64,000 nt of DNA from Strigops habroptila (GCF_004027225.2 NC_044289.2:6623761-6687760), one strand, 5' to 3'; shown: positions 46,376-61,753, numbered from the stretch's first letter. Numbers and translations: made by a program. The notes: a model not told the origin generated them from the letters alone.

Positions 46376-49300
46376 TCATTGCATTGTAAATGGATCATCT
46401 CCCCATATTCACATTTAGAAAGCTAGTATCTTGTGCTTGGATCCAAATTTGCTAAAAGTACAACTAGTGCTATTTTTGCTAGACATGAGACACTGATTTT
46501 ACATAGGACATTGAAATTGTATATGGCCACTGGATCTCTGTGAATGTGGGAGCACATTCTGCAAATCTCTTTCCAAAAAAGATAACCTGCAAGACATTTT
46601 CTCTAGTGATCTACAGATATGCCTTGAAACTGGGGTGCACAGAATCTCTTGGGAGGGCATGCTAGTGAGCTTTCTTTTTCTGTTGTTGTGATCACTAAAG
46701 TTTTCACGCTTCATATTATATCCTTATGACTTGCCCATTAATTTACTGGCTCGGGTTTCTGTGAAAGGCCCTATCTTCACTTCTATTTTATCTTAGCCAA
46801 TGTGCATATTTATCGGTCAATACTTTCCTATTGTAGATATTTTTGTATTCGTAACGTTAACTCTTACAGCTGACATTAGCCATGGATTAAATTCAACTAG
46901 CAATGTTGACTTGTAAACCGTATTCTGTGGTCTCTGAGCTGTCATAGTCCAGATGACAAGTTTATAGTTTGGGAAGCCAGTAGCAATGGCTGAGCAGTTG
47001 CTCACTAGTCTTTATAACCAATGCAGCGTAAGCTAGGTGCAACTCCTCACCATGGTGGACACTTGCAAATATTGAACACATGTAAAAGATTCATGGGACC
47101 CAGTACAATGCTTACTTTAATTAATATTTTACAAGATACTAGCTTTATTTAACTTTCCAAACGTGATATGGGGAGATGATCCAAAGGACAGAATGTTGCT
47201 CTGTAAAATTTATAGGCAGTCATGTTCTGTGCTTGTTTTTAGAAAGAAAAAATGAAAACAAATATGTATTTTTATCTTCTCTCCCTGCTCGCAGGTGTTC
47301 AGGGCCCTACAAGTGGCTCCTGTGGATTTCTGTGTGTGTATGTTGAATGATGAGCTCTGAAGGGTGGTGTTCTTGCTCTCCTGCCTTCCTCCCTCCCTTT
47401 GTATTCAAATGCAGTCAGTATTGCAGGGCTCTGGTCTTCCTGAAAGAGCTTTAGGACACCTTGTGCAGACAGCACCATGCTGTGCTACAGCTCTGGTGGG
47501 AGTGCACTGCATCACTTGCTGTCTGCTGTGTAGGCAAGCACTGAATGTGCCCCAACTATCAGACCCATCAGACTCAAGATTTAGCCATAATCCCCTGAAA
47601 AAAATGACATGTTTTGGGCAAGTAACACCAGAGTCTTTACTAGAGGTGGGCAGGGAAATGGAGGAGAATAGCAGTTGCAGATCTCTGGGGCTCTGTGGAC
47701 CTCTTCTAAAGAAACAGTAAAGGGTTTAACCAAGATTTACAAGCCTTCTGGCACTGGCTGTAAGTGGTTTTGTAAATACATGAAAAGTCTTGCAGGGTTG
47801 CACACTAGAAGTTACTGATGATGTTACTCAACGGGCTGGGAGGTTTTGCTGGTGCTACAACTTCCTGGATCAGCCCCCAGGGAGCAGTAAAGCGGCACCG
47901 GCTTCATTTGCTCCGAGTCGCACAGGACACAAGGGTGTCCCCTCTGCAAGCCGTTGCACCCTGCCTGGCTGCAGACCAGCCCCGTCCTTGGAGACTCTGG
48001 GCAGCCCATCTTGCTGGAGAGGACACTGTGGTGGTGGCTGCCTCTAATCTTCCTTCCACCCAGCAGGCCATGTGAGGACAGAGCAGCCAGTGATGCCTGT
48101 TCATCAGTGAGCAGTGCTGAGCTTCCCTGCAACGTGCCTGCCCAAAGGCTGCTGTTGACACAGAAAGCTGCTCTTGTGGCACCAGAATCAGCCTCTGGCT
48201 GGAGATAAGCTGGCTGAAGCTGACACCAGGTAGTGGTGGTAAAGATGTTGATCTGCGAATGCTGGGCTTCCAGGAGGTCCTCTCGAAGCTTCAGTGCTTT
48301 TTTCTTTCCCAACACTGTGGAAATCCAAACAGCCATGGCAGCAAAATGTTCCCCTAGAAAATTAGCCACAAGACTGTACTTCTGAAGTGGACTGCTGTGA
48401 TGAGTTTATTCCAGATTTCCATGCAGTTTTACTGGGAATTCATTGCACCTAAAAAGTCCAATCTACAGACCAATAAAAAAAAGTTTTCACCTGACAGAGG
48501 AGGCATCAAACCATCTACCTAGATGGTGGTCACACCATCCTTAGAAATTACTGTAACCAGGTACTTTCGCTTTGGTTATGTCTTAACAATCTGAGACACA
48601 CATTCATAGCCATGACCTCTTACAGCAATGACACAATGACCAACAAGGAGGAGGCTTGTGAGTGCACACGCAATGTGGAAACCACTGAGGAAAAACCATT
48701 ACTCAGTGCTTAGGTTTATATATAAATCTCCTTTTTACAAGTAGGAGTTCCTTTTGTAATTTTTCCAACCATAACTGTACATAAGCAAGCATTAGCAGAT
48801 CTTTTAAACTCATGAGCATTCTTCTGCAAGAGGGAAAAACTGGCCCATCATTACTCCTGTTTGTCGCATGCCTCAAAGAAGTGCCCGTTAGTGTGTGTCC
48901 AGCCCCTTTATATGAAACTGAGCAATGAAGACGCTGACAGCTTCTATTTGTCTATATTGAATCCTGCAGAGATGGCAGAGAAAACATCCAGCATTAATAA
49001 TAAAATAAACTCCTTTTGTTACATATAACAAAATATACCTTTACAATGATGAAAAGATTTGGGTTCCCTCCAGTATGGTTTTCTCTGCATGGCTGGGTTT
49101 TTGCATTTCTTTCAGCTTGCTCTTTGTAATCCATTTCCAGTTGGGTGTTTTTTTCTTTCCAAGTCTAACATATAGCCTGATGTTACAAATTTGGCCTGTG
49201 ACAGCTTGAGGACTATGTTTATTTGTTTAGACAAAGTCTCTTTCCTTCCAAGTCTATTTTAAATACCATGGAAACAGTCTCTTAGTCCTGAGGTTTTGTT

Positions 49301-52300
49301 TGTCATTGTTAGTTATTAAAAACGTTGCTCAAGGTCAGCAGTGACCCAACCATCCTTTGCAGGAGGCATCTTCCACAGTTCAGCGATGGCTTTGGGAAGT
49401 CATGAGGGGACAAGGGAGAGGAAGAGGAAGATCAAGAGATAAGAACTTTTTTCTAGATGATTTGAAAGGTTTCTTTTTCTTCTGAATGTGTATGGGCCCA
49501 AGTAACGCACAAGGCAAGAGCTGAAGGATAAACTCTGGCAGTGCTCAAGCCTGGCCCGGCCCCATGTCAAGGGACAAACTCTGGTGGTTTTTTTTTTTTC
49601 CCTGTCCTCACAGTTGGGAATGTGCCATGATTTAAAACCCCTGTAGCATTAACTGCCCCATTACACAAAGCAGAAAGCTGAGTGACTGACCTCATCTGCT
49701 AGAACAAGTGTTTTAATGCTGTCCAAAGTTCGAATCAATCAAAAGGTCAAACTTGTTTAAGGCAGTGAGTGATAAGAGAGGGGATGGCTCAGGAAGCTCA
49801 TTCCCAGCCATTGGAATAGAGCCAGCCTGGCTGCAGGAAAAACTCCAGATAGCACATACCCTGGAGAACAGTGACAGCTCAGAAATAGAGAGCTGAGTCT
49901 CCCCTTACTGGAGTCAGTGGCTGGAGGGAATTCCCGTCAAATGCAATAGAAGTATTTAGGGACTAGTGAATAAAAGGACCCTGGTGAATAGGACTTTAGG
50001 TAATTGTCCTGGCAAGGCTTGGTCAGAAGTCAAATCATGGTTTCTTTAGTTCAGTAGGTTTTCAGTCAGGTGTTGGAATGGACTGTTAGAGGAAAATGTG
50101 ATTTTCTAGCTGGAAGTTTTGTTCCTTTTGAAGAAGGAAAGACCAAGGTTACATTGGTAACTAAGTGTGCTCATAGCACAGCAGCTCTCTGAAATGGCAG
50201 ATCTCTGGTGGCATTTCCATCAGCATGGGCAGCATGGTGGATAGAGATGTGCAAAACTTCTGATCAGTAGGAAAAGTTTGAGGGCAGCTGATTCTATCTG
50301 ATGAAAGAGGACAGTTTATCCCCTTTGGGAGGGATGGGAAGGAAGAGGAAACTCTTACCTTGCTCAGCTGAGGCTGGAACAGACCTTTTTCCTGCACTAT
50401 CAAAGGCAGGTTTTCCCTTCCAGTGTTTTCTTCTGTGAGGGAGAGAACATGGTCTCTGTGGAAAACTTACCTTCTGGTGGTGTGTGGGGCTGCTCAGCAC
50501 CTGAAGCAGCTCTTTGGAAACTCTTTCCCCAGTTCAAACTGGTGGCTTTTCCAAGGATCTAATGGCTTTAGTTAAAACAAAGGAAAAAAAAGATAAGAGG
50601 GAGGGGAAGAGGGAGTGAGGTCTTCTTACAGTATGTTCCTGCCATTTGAATTATGATGGGGGACATTACTGGGGAGCTAGAAAGCCCATTAGCATCCATG
50701 GCACATGGCCATGCTTTCATGGGCTTGCAAGGGATGGATTTTTTTATATATACTTCTTCTTTTGTCAAAGGAAGCGTTCTCCGAGGGCCAACTACAGAAA
50801 AATTCCCTGGCCTTTTTGGCGGGATTCCCTGTTAGTTACACAGACAGGATTTTCTGTGCTCCAGCTCTGGTGTGTGACCCATGCTTTCAACACATCCAGG
50901 GCCAAATGAGGATCTTTTAACTCAGGGATGAATCTGACCAGTTTTCTTGTATAGAAAAGATGTAAATATTTCTATGGTGAAGAAAGGTAATACTCGGGAT
51001 AAGGAAGGGTGGCCCAGGCTGCTGGCCTGGCATTAAGAAGAAGGATGGGTTGAGAACCAAGCAACAGACCTGCTATATCACAAGGACCACCATTGCTTGT
51101 TAGATCTGATGGGAAGTGGGGGAAGGACCCCCAGACCTAGAGGGAGGCTACAGCAGTTTGGGGCTGCACTCGTGGATGAACAGCAACTCATTTGTGTTAT
51201 CATATCTGACTGAAACTAAATAACTGAAAGCAACATTGCTCCCTCCATGCTCAGTTCTGCAGAAGCACTAACACAGTGCAGACAACAGGCATTCTGTGGT
51301 GTCCTGGGCCTGTTTCTGTTGGTGATGGGCCTCTCAGCAGTGAGCAGTACACTGGCCCCAGGTTTGCCAAGCCAGTGGCCACTGCACAGTGGCTGCACGG
51401 CAAAACCGTTGGCATGGCGATAAGAAATGCAGGATCTCCCCTGGGAAGGCAGGAAGCATCACAGGCCTGGGATGCAGGTGAAGACCAGGTGAAAGTTCCC
51501 TGCAGACCAGTTCCAGATTGCTCAATCCAGGCAGGCATCTGCACATCCTCCAGCCTCAGAGGTTAGATCTGCTCTGCTTTTTACTAGCCTTCACCTTCAC
51601 TGCTGGCAAAACCAGAACGAGCAGCAACATTGCAATAGAGAATATTTTGTTGGGTTTTTTTCCTGAGCTCTGATTCATGAAACCAGATGTGTCTGTGCTT
51701 TTTTTGAGCTCATTTGAATGTATGCAATGGACTTCTAGCTTTGAAAAATCATCAGTTACCAGGTGTCTTTTAAATTGTAAACCTCTGTAGTCAGAGGTTA
51801 AAATTGTGTCAAAACAGTCACTGATAAGAATTCATATTATACTTCAAATACGCTATGATTTCCTCCAGCTCTTTCTCCTGAGAAGTTGTCTCATGGCAAT
51901 TTTATGGCTCACAAAAGATTTGCTACCCACCCATCGCTATAGTTTCAGTCACAGATTTACTGATAAATGCTTTTAATAATTAACAGTTGCAGTGTCTCTG
52001 TACCTCTGTCTGATAAGTATCTCATCTCTCTGACAGTAAAAAAAAAAAGACCTATTGTAACTGGAAGAGTCCTGAGGGCTGTGTGCTGGTGGAAGGTACC
52101 TGCAGCGGTATAGTCTGGGTCCAAGTGCAGATCTTCTCCTGTGACTGGAGTTGTTCATAAGCAGAGTTTTGCCCTAGACCCAATTTTGAGCTCTAGGTAG
52201 CTGGAGGAGCAGAGAGCAGAGTTCCTAAGGTAAAAAAGGGGTTTTGGCGCCATGTGGGGGGCTGGGAAGGAGCAGTGGAAGTCAAAAAGATGAGCAGGTT

Positions 52301-55300
52301 GGGCAGTGATTTTTCTTCTTAACCCAGCCCTCAAGGGTCTCATCCAGCCTCTGTGCTGTCTGCCAAAACCTCATACTGAGTGGCTATTTTGGGATAAAGC
52401 AACACCGAGCGTTACTTTGGAGATGTTTGGAGAGAGACTTAATAAAATCAGCTAATAAGGTTTGACATGCTGAAGATTAGAAAGAACCATTCCGAACATC
52501 TGCCCTGACCTCGGTGGTGGGAGGCTTAATGAAGACATGGGTGTCTTGGGGCTGGGATGTCTTCTCCTGGGATGGCTGGTGGGACATATCCCGCCGCCGT
52601 GCTGCACAAACAGCTCACCTCTTGTGAAGCCATGTCTGACCTGTGTGGGCAGACCACCAGGATAACTTGGCACTGGCTATTTGCCTTGAAAGAAGAAAAA
52701 TAAAGAGAAAAAAGCTGGCTCTGCGCTGTCGTGTGCTCATGCTGGGAGCAGCCAAGCTCTGCGTGCAGCTGGGGCTGGTAACTTCAGCAGTTGTCCCTGT
52801 GTAAATCATCCTGTCCCGGGATTGGAAGGTGCACGTGGTTGCACCGAGGGAGCACAAGAGCAGAGCCACAGCACTGCCCTCGCTGCTTGCAACAGGCACC
52901 ACTGCGAATTGCTCTGGGGCTTTAGCTTCTGCCTTTGTTCCCATGTTGGCTTTTTTTTTCCTTTTTTTTCCTTTCTCGTCATAGGACCAGCCCAGAATAG
53001 AACCACGAGATCAGTGTTTATCGCTTTCCAAATAATCTATACCCTGTTTTTAGTGCTGACGCTGTGTATGAAAGGCTATGTCACCGCTGCGCTCATGTTT
53101 CCATGTGACACTGAAGCTTACTGGTTTTTCCCATTTCATAACTAATAAGTGAAGTGAGCTTGACAGCCTTGGTTTCAGCTTTAGCCCCTTGGTTCCCATG
53201 TCACACATAGGCTTGGTTAGCAGCAAATTCTTGTCAGGAGAAGAGAATTACAGTTCAAGCTTGAAATGTACTAGCGTCCAGTGCAAAGTTTTAAATTCTT
53301 GACCAAAGTTAGATAAAGCTGGCTGAAAGTGTGACGTTTGAAATACACTATCTATTTATCTTCTCCTTCTGACCAAAAATACCTAGGGTGGAAGTATGTG
53401 CCTTATTTGCATCTAAGCAGAGAACAGTTGAGCTCCTCTAACGAGAAGAGTAAACAGAGCATTTTAAATATTCTCTTTCTTTAAATCTGTGCTATTCTCC
53501 CTATATGTGTATGTATTATTATATTAAAAAAGAAAAAAGAAAAATATGGTATGTATGTATACACACATCTTTAAAGAAAAAAGAATGATTGGTTTTCAAG
53601 GTGCATGAAAGCTTATTTAACTAGCAATGAGAAAACAATGTTAGCTCTCCCACAGTAGTCTTTAATAGCTCTGCATTCCAGCCTGAGTACAGATGGAGCT
53701 TTGATATTATCGCAGTTTTGCAGTGACTATGTGCTGTACATCCTGCTGCTAATCCTGTGGTGGGAATCAGCGCCTCTTAACACCTGGTGCCAAGACACAA
53801 CCATTTGCCTGAACCTGTCACAGATGATTTCAGCTACAGGATACGCAGCATCGTGGGCTGGATTTGGGCATATCCTGGCTCGGTAAGTCAACACCAGGCC
53901 CCTTCTCAGACTGGTGCTGTATGCTGAGATCCTCCTCATCTGAAATTGCTCCTCCACAGCTGCCGCTCTGGGCTGCCCTCCTGGGTAGCTTTCAGCTCAG
54001 CTATTTATCCAAGCTCCATTTTTCTATGTTCATTGGGGACTGCTCCTCCCCTCCAGGCACACAGAAAGAGGATTTGTTTTTCGACTATGGTTTAGTTATA
54101 GTTTCCAGCAGGATGAGCTGGATCTCACATCACCGCTTGGGCGAGGGAGGAACAGCATGTGAAATACAGCAGCTTCTGGGGCCAAAAGAGGAGCAAGTGC
54201 CTGGAGAGCTGTGAGCCCTGGGCTCTTCGCTGCAGCCCTGGGCCCCATCAGGGTGATGCTGTTTACTGAGCCTCCCTTCTGGCTGTGGCTGGGCAGGGAG
54301 CGCGAGTGCTCTAATAGCTGAAATCAGATGTAGAGTCCTGATGGTTTTGGTCTCTTTGCTAACTTTGGGCAACCAGATCGTGTTCTTTGAGAGTTTTCTG
54401 GAAGCTGAATGGAAGAATTGGTGGGGGCGTGCTTTTTGGTAATGGCTTGCTAAATTTATGGTTTAGATTTGAAGGTACCCTTAGCCTGACCTCTGCTACA
54501 TAGCATAAAGTATTGAATTTCATGCACTTAACTCCCACAGTTTATCGAAGAGCTGGCTGACCACAGTACTTCCCTAAGAAAAGAAATGCTATTAAATGCA
54601 GTCATTTCAGCATGCTAGAATTCCTAATTCTTATTCCTAAGAACATGCCAACAGCTAGGAGTCACATAGATTTTCAAGAAGGCTCTTGGACAAAGATCTC
54701 CTGACCAAGGCTCTCCCTGCCTTCCCCTTAACCCCATGTTTCTCCCCAGACTGCACTCTGCTGCTTGTCTCCTCTCCTGGTTGTGCTGGACGTTACAGAG
54801 ACATTAAATAAGTTAAAGGAGCAAAGGGGGAAGAGGTATCCATTTGGGGAATAAGAAAGCGGCAGGCTGAAAGTGGGGATCATTTAACCCAGCTCAGCAG
54901 CAATGGGTTAATCTGACCTTGCCCTACATTTGGGTGGGAAACTGTCAACTCAAAATAGGTATTTATTGTTCCACACAGATGTTTGCAATGATGTTTCTTT
55001 GCCTTGCAACAGTGCTGCAACACAAACCCTGTTGGGCTGGAGACTTCACCAGTGCAGAGCAAAAAGCTGTCCCTACCCCAAAAAGGTCTCAGACTCACAA
55101 GGTACTTACTTATCTTTATCCATTCATTTCCCTTTTTCTGTATTTTTTTTTTTCAGTACCCAGACTCAAATACAATTACAAATAAATGATTCCATGTAAC
55201 CTGAGATAGGGAGAACTGAGATAGACGTGTTGCCATCCGGCACTGACCTGCCTGGGATAATGGAAGATTGGGGGATTTGTGTGTAGGATGCACAGATTTG

Positions 55301-57618
55301 GAGAGCTGCAGCATGGCTTTTCTAAAGTGACACAGCCAAAGATATTCTAGAGATTATCCTCCAAAAATTCAATGGTCAAGGGCTTAATGACTTAAATAGC
55401 GGTCAAATGTCTGTTTACTATCAATCACTATTGCCAGTTGAACTGCATTAATGAAAGTTTCGTGATAAAAGCTGCCTTATCATCCAGAACTGAGATACCA
55501 GACTAATGAGCTCCTTCAAGGCTTGAAGAAATGCTCCTTTGGGCAGCAAAAGAGACGATGTGTCGCTTTCCTGAATTAGGCTGAGTCAAACGGATGGTCA
55601 GGCCCTCCAGAGAGAAACAATGTCTTTCACCTTTTGGTGTTAAAGGACTGTTTTTTCCATGTGTCAGGAAAGGTTCTGGCTGCCTTGCAAGAGTTTAGAG
55701 TCCAAGCAGACACACCTTGCTGGCCATTTGCAGTGGCCTGGGATGAAGGCCACCGCAGCAGCACAGGCAATGTCATTGCTACAGGGGTGGCACAGAGTGT
55801 TCACTGTACATCCCTCTGCACAACGCCCTACCTCCTTGGAGAAAATGGATTGAAAATTGTATTTAACATTGTTGATTACAATTATTCCAGATTTATTACC
55901 TGGTTTTTTGTTCACTGTTTGGCTGCCTGCTCCCCCTCCATCTGCCAGCCCTGTAATCCACCTCTTCTTATCTCGGCACAGTTTGCTCCACCTCTTGCTC
56001 ATTTTCATTTTATTGCCTAGCTAATCTCATCCTTCTGCTTTTCCTGACACTGTTCTCCCCTCCCCATCCGTGGAGATTAAATCACTGCTCCTTTTGTTTA
56101 ATGCCACTCAAAATTCCCTCATTCCACTCAGGCTTTGGGATGCTTCCAGGCACTTTTGCTGTTGTTGCACACATCCGTTTTCCTGGCACAAAAAGGCCCG
56201 TCAGCATCTGATGGAAGCGTTAGTGAGTCCTCGCTTCAACCAGTTCTCAGAGATGTCCTGAATCTGAAATGGAGCTTGGCTCAGCCTGAAACATGCACAG
56301 TGCAGCAAGAGGCAGCTGTATGTGTCTCGTCACCACAGGAACATCAGCAGGATGCTTAGGACATGTCTGCAGTGGTGTCAGAGCCTGGCACTGGAATATT
56401 AGTTGAGAAAAGTCTAGTTCAAAAGCATGGGCTAGAAAATCTCCAAGCTACCAAAATGTGAAGTTTTGGAAGTGGTTTCTCAGCTTAGTAGGTGATGTAT
56501 CAGTAATGTATCACATCATCCCTATTTACAGCACCTAGAGGCATGCCAGTATTTATGGCCTCAACAGTCTCTTGCTTTAGTTACTGCTGAGAGTTGCTGA
56601 GGATTTTAGGGTCAAAGTTGACACCAGCCTCCCTGCTGAAGGGTAATAAGTGCATCCTGGTTTGGGGTCACAACTGCAGATATGAGTGGGAACACTGGGT
56701 GTTTCAAGCCACGTGTTTCTGGCACCCTTTCTCCTTCCTGCAGCTCTGAACAGTGCTGGAGACTCTCTTGCCTATATTCCCTCCACCTGTGTGACTGTGC
56801 GAGTCCACTGACTTCAGTGCTGCTAATGGTAGTTCCAAACTGGAACAGCAGAGCCTGTAACCCCAGACAATGTCAGAATGCATTACAGCCGAGGGGCCAA
56901 GCCCATGGAAGGGACTCCTCGCAGCTGCCAGTCTGCTGTTCTTCCCTGCTGCAAGCAGCCGAGCATGTTTGCTGCCAGCAGTTGGATGAGAACAAGTCCT
57001 AAAGTCCTGCTTCAAATAAATCCCCCCTTTGAGTACATGGGCGAAACTCCTCTTTGTGAGGACCACTGCTGTTTGGCCCTAATCATTGAGTCTAGTTATT
57101 TTTAATCTGTTTGTTTTTTATCTCTTGCCTTAATTCTCAATTCGCAATGCCAACCATGATGCATTTGCTGTAACTCCCTTCACTACTTTTATCTGCCAGC
57201 ATGTTTTAAATAAGTTTAAAGAGTACAAGAGCTAAAAAAACAATCCAAACAGGCAGCTTAAGATAAAAGCCAGCAGCATGCGTTTAAAAATAGACTGGGC
57301 AGCCCTGCGAGAGGTGCCAAGTAAGTGGGTGCACAGGAGGTGAACAGCGCAGGCTGAAGAGGCTCTGTTTAAACAGAAGGTAAAAAAGGGGCAGGGGGAG
57401 CTGCGGTTCATTTTGTTCGCTTACGTGTTGCTCAGATAATGCAATGTATCTTCAGGCAGGTTCTAAAAATGGATGCAGCTCTTGGGTTTCACCGGGTGAC
57501 ACTCAGGCGGCAGCTCTCCTTCAGAGCCTCCTGCGGAGCGCCTGTGGGAGCAGCACAAGTGCATACCAGTGAAATGGCATTTGGTGTTTCAAAACCAGCA
57601 GCAATACTCAGGTCTCAG

Positions 57619-57646
57619 CACTGGCACTTTTGCACTGGCACTTTTG
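57619..57646. repeat. Perfect 14-bp tandem duplication
   Basis: CACTGGCACTTTTG occurs twice head to tail without a mismatch. It sits in non-coding DNA and looks like a recent slippage event. Confidence 0.9.
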
Positions 57647-58387
57647 CAGAAGACTTTTGCAGTGAAGAGTGTGCCTTTATGTTACACCAAGGTTCCTGAT
57701 GCAGAAAGGGCTGCCTGTAAATCCTCTTTCTTGCTGTGGCTGACCTGTGAAAACAGCAATTGTCTGACAGTGACAACGGCACTTAGTAACTCGGGATTAA
57801 AGTGTCCTATCCAGTGAGCAATTTTACAGAAGCAGATTTTAGGATTGAAGCAGGTTTAATACAACACAATTGTCTTGAAGGCCTCCTTGGCATGTTAATG
57901 GTGTTTCTATTTGCTCTAAATATACATAAGATGCTGAAGGGATGTGTTATCCTGAGCAGGGGATAAAAGGGACCAAGAAAAAGATTCAAAGATCTGGTCC
58001 AAACTCCACGCTATTGCACAATTGTGTGAGCCACTGGCTTCTCTAGGATAGGGCATCATCCCACTAGGGCTGCACTAGTCACCATTCCTCTCTCACTGCT
58101 CCAGGATGAGTGTTAGTGTCTTTATCTTTCTTCTTATCCTCTCTCCTGCCTAGTTGAGCTCAGCTCACGTGTGAGAAAGGATGAGTGTTTGTTAACCTTC
58201 AGTGGCTGCGGCAATGATCAACCAGCCCTTCCCTGCTCCCAAGGAGACTGTGTTTGAATTGGGCACATGTTACTCACTGTCATGGAGAATTCTGCATTTC
58301 TCGGCTAAATGAGTCTTCTCAGGCTGTCTCTGTTGTGTAAAGAGCAAATTCAGGGGAGAAAGGATAACAGTGCTCCTTGGCCAACGA

Positions 58388-58434
58388 TAGTTGTGTTAGT
58401 TGTGTTCTCAAGTTGGCAAGTAGTTGTGTTCTCA
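58388..58434. repeat. Repeated TAGTTGTGTTCTCA units
   Basis: TAGTTGTGTTCTCA occurs at 58397-58410 and 58421-58434, preceded by a partial copy TAGTTGTGT at 58388-58396. This is a short local duplication in non-coding DNA. Confidence 0.85.
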
Positions 58435-61400
58435 TAAAGAAGGCAGCAGAGAGTGAAGCCTTCCTCCTGGGAATAGAGTGTTCCCCTGTAGAGTTGGTGC
58501 CTGTTGGGTGAATTGTTGTCTACAAGATTAATTAGCTTAGAAAGGAGATAGAATACTTGGGAGTAATGAATCATAATGAGTTGTTATATTTGAGGAGCGA
58601 CAAGCTAAATTTATGCATGCTTTGGACTACTTGTTTTAGTCAGAATGGAAAATAGTGTAATGTACTTTTCTGTTTTGTTTTCATTTCTGGATGTTGGGAA
58701 GTAAATCACTGGTGGCTTGAGTTTGTGAGGTCTTGCAATTGTTGATTGCACAGTGTTTAATCTCTCTCTTGAGTTCTAGAGCTGGTCTAGGAGCGGCAAC
58801 TTCTCTGGAATCAATACATTTGCCCCTGCCTTCAACAAATGGGATTTTGACCCGTTCATGAGAAAACATGAAACTTTTATGCTAAAAGAGAAAAAAATGT
58901 TGTGTTGTCCTGATACTATGAGTGGTAGTGTTATATGGCAGCTCTGAGTGAGGTGTAGCACCCTCATCTAGGACAGTAGATTCACCTCCCGTACCAAGGT
59001 GAGTCAAGGGACCTATTGATAGCAAGACTCCATCAGATCCTTCAAGCTCCTGCTGTTCCCAGAAGAATCTCTGGAGGTTTTCTATGGAATTAGACCTGGC
59101 AAAAATAGCAATCTAAGGGATATACAGGCATTGTAACCCTTGAAATACCTGGGAAGTAATGATCAGCAAGCTACTCCTGGAAGATAGCTTCTGGAATCTA
59201 CAGAAGATGAAGGACACTATGAAAAAGATGATCTTTCTGAGAATTTGTTCTTAGTCCCCTTCAAGAATCATAACTCATCCATGGGTGAGCTGAAACCTGT
59301 CACAAGTTGCTGTGCTTGATTTGGGGTTTTTTGCTGTGGTACCAAGGTTCGACTGGTTCAAGGTTGGAGGAGCTGCAAACAGTAGGAGGATTTGAATTCA
59401 CAGCCTTTCTTTTGAATAGATCAGTGGTTCCAGGAGAGCGAGTGGGACTGCTGCAGCGTTCTTTGCTGGATTGATGCCTCTGGAAGCGTTTGGAGAGATT
59501 TGACAAATCTTTCTGTCTCTTGCAGGTTCACACTGCCGTTAGCCCAGTCATAACTGTGTGAGGCAGACCATTGTTTCTGTCACTGCTGGGAGAAGACATT
59601 TTTCTCATCACAGAACAAAGAGCACTTCGGGGTTCAAAGGCAAAAGGTACCAACTGACATTTAATATTGCTACTAATTATATGTCAAAAACTAATATAGG
59701 TTAGGGCTAAATTAGTGCATTTCTCCAGATGTTTTCACAGTTGCCCTGGCTGCAGCACAATGGGTTATGTTCTGAGCTGTTAGGTACTCATACTGGCCTT
59801 TCTCACCTCCACTGATGTGGTTGCTCCTAGCACGATCAGGTGCAGACTCCCACTTACTAAGTGCTATAAAAGGCATCACTCTGACACAAAGTGGAAAATT
59901 CTCCTTGGGGTGCAGAGCTCTTACAGGAGGCAGTCAGTGGGGGTGACTGCTTATAGACCTGGCCCCATGCTTTGAGATGTGAATTCATATACAGTATCTT
60001 CTGTGAAGGCAGCTATTGCTCCTGCCAAACTGCTCTGAAGACCCATACAATGATGTTAATTGTAAGCTACAAGCTGGCTCTTATCTTTGAATTGTTTTTC
60101 TCTAACAATTTTAAGAAGAGCTCAGTATGTTCTCAGTGGGAGCTGATAGATGCTGAGCACTTCTGAAATTCTGCCAACTTCATTCAGGTTCCTAAATGGA
60201 ACTGAGTGCTTTTGAACATATGATCCTGAGAGTACATTTTATAGCACTACAGCTCTGTCCATATCACTTCTTTCCTCTTTTACTCTCCCCATCATGCTCC
60301 CAGCAGTGAAAATAACACTAAGAGCACCAGGCTAGTCGAGGCTTGAGTGATGTCTCAGTTGTTATGTCAGCTCAAGCAACACTGAACAGAATTAAATGAC
60401 AGCAACAAAAAGGCGAGTGCCTGTCTGCATCCTGTCTGCAGTAGCATCCCCATCATCGCTACTGGCAGTACAGATATAATTGAGATGGGATTATATATGT
60501 ATGTATGTATTTGAAAACAGAAATGTAATGCAAACTCTGCCTTATTTTTCAGAGTTTTTCATCTTGTGTTTCAGGCTGTACTTGGCAATGCTCTAACTCA
60601 CTTTTAGGATTCAAATTTTCTCCTAAATAGATTCTTGGGGCAGATAAAAATGAGTATTTTTTAGCATTTGCAGGGCAGAGGAGGAGGGAACACTGACCTT
60701 TATCTGAAGCTTTTCCAATAGAGTTAGTGCATGGAAGGCATCTGTTTTGGTCCTGTAAGGCTGATATCCTCTCCTAGCAGACTTGGCAGTGAGTGGAAGA
60801 ACCACGTCAAAAATCTGGGGGGCCCATGTGCTGTGGACAAAAGTATGGCAATGACTTTCAACATGAGTGATTGGAGTGATGTTGGAGGGCTGGCTAAAAG
60901 CGATTAGTGTAGCGCTCCGGAATGTGGCGTTTCAATAGCCGCTCCAGAAGGATCTGCAGCCCCATTGACTTTTGCAGTGTCAGGAAAGAGCCCCTGCGCT
61001 CCGGCTTTTCCCAGTTTGAAAGGGTGAACATGCAGTGCAATATGCACAGCGATCACAGAGCTCCCTGCTTTGCTCCCCACATGCCTGCTGACTGTTTTCC
61101 TGGTGTTTTCCTTTGCTCCAGAGAAATCTGATGCCCCAGAGATTCATGTGGCCACCAGGTCCTCATGCATGGCCAGAAACCCCCTTGATAATCTTCATCA
61201 GTGTTAGGCCATAGTCTTGCTGTTTGTTTACCCTGGGCCAGAGCACTAAAAGCTGCCTTTGGGTGTGATCTGGCTGTTAGCTGTGCAGCCAGGTGGTATG
61301 TTGATGTGGGGTTTGGGTGTCTTGTTTCCACTGCTGCCTGGGTTTTGGTCTCTGGGAATGCACCCAGCAGGACTGAGCATGTGTCTGTGGCCACATTCAC

Positions 61401-61753
61401 TTGTTTCGTTTCCTTTTCTTTTCCTATATCGCTCCCCCACCTTCTGATTTCTAGGTAGATAAATCAAAGTGTGGAATCAATTATAATAAAGCTTGGTGGA
61501 ACGCCTCGCTGATGTGAACACTTACATTTTCAGTTGAGGTGGGAAAAGAATGTACTCATTCAAGCCCTCATCTAGGGCAGGGAATTCCCTAGCTTTTGTC
61601 TAAATATGGCATGCAAGAGCAGAGCACAGGCAACGCAATACTTCACTGAGTATTGTTTAAAAGGGTGCTTGGCACCGAGCAGCAAGTAGGATTCTTGTAA
61701 AAACATGGCACGAAGAGTTGTTTGACAGATTCTGACATAGCAAAGTCTTTACA

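Noticed and set aside
52981-53145. Exon-like frame after TCTCGTCATAG encoding a hydrophobic stretch
   Set aside because: It has a good acceptor and an open frame, but no start, donor, family match or partner exons; it is likely chance.
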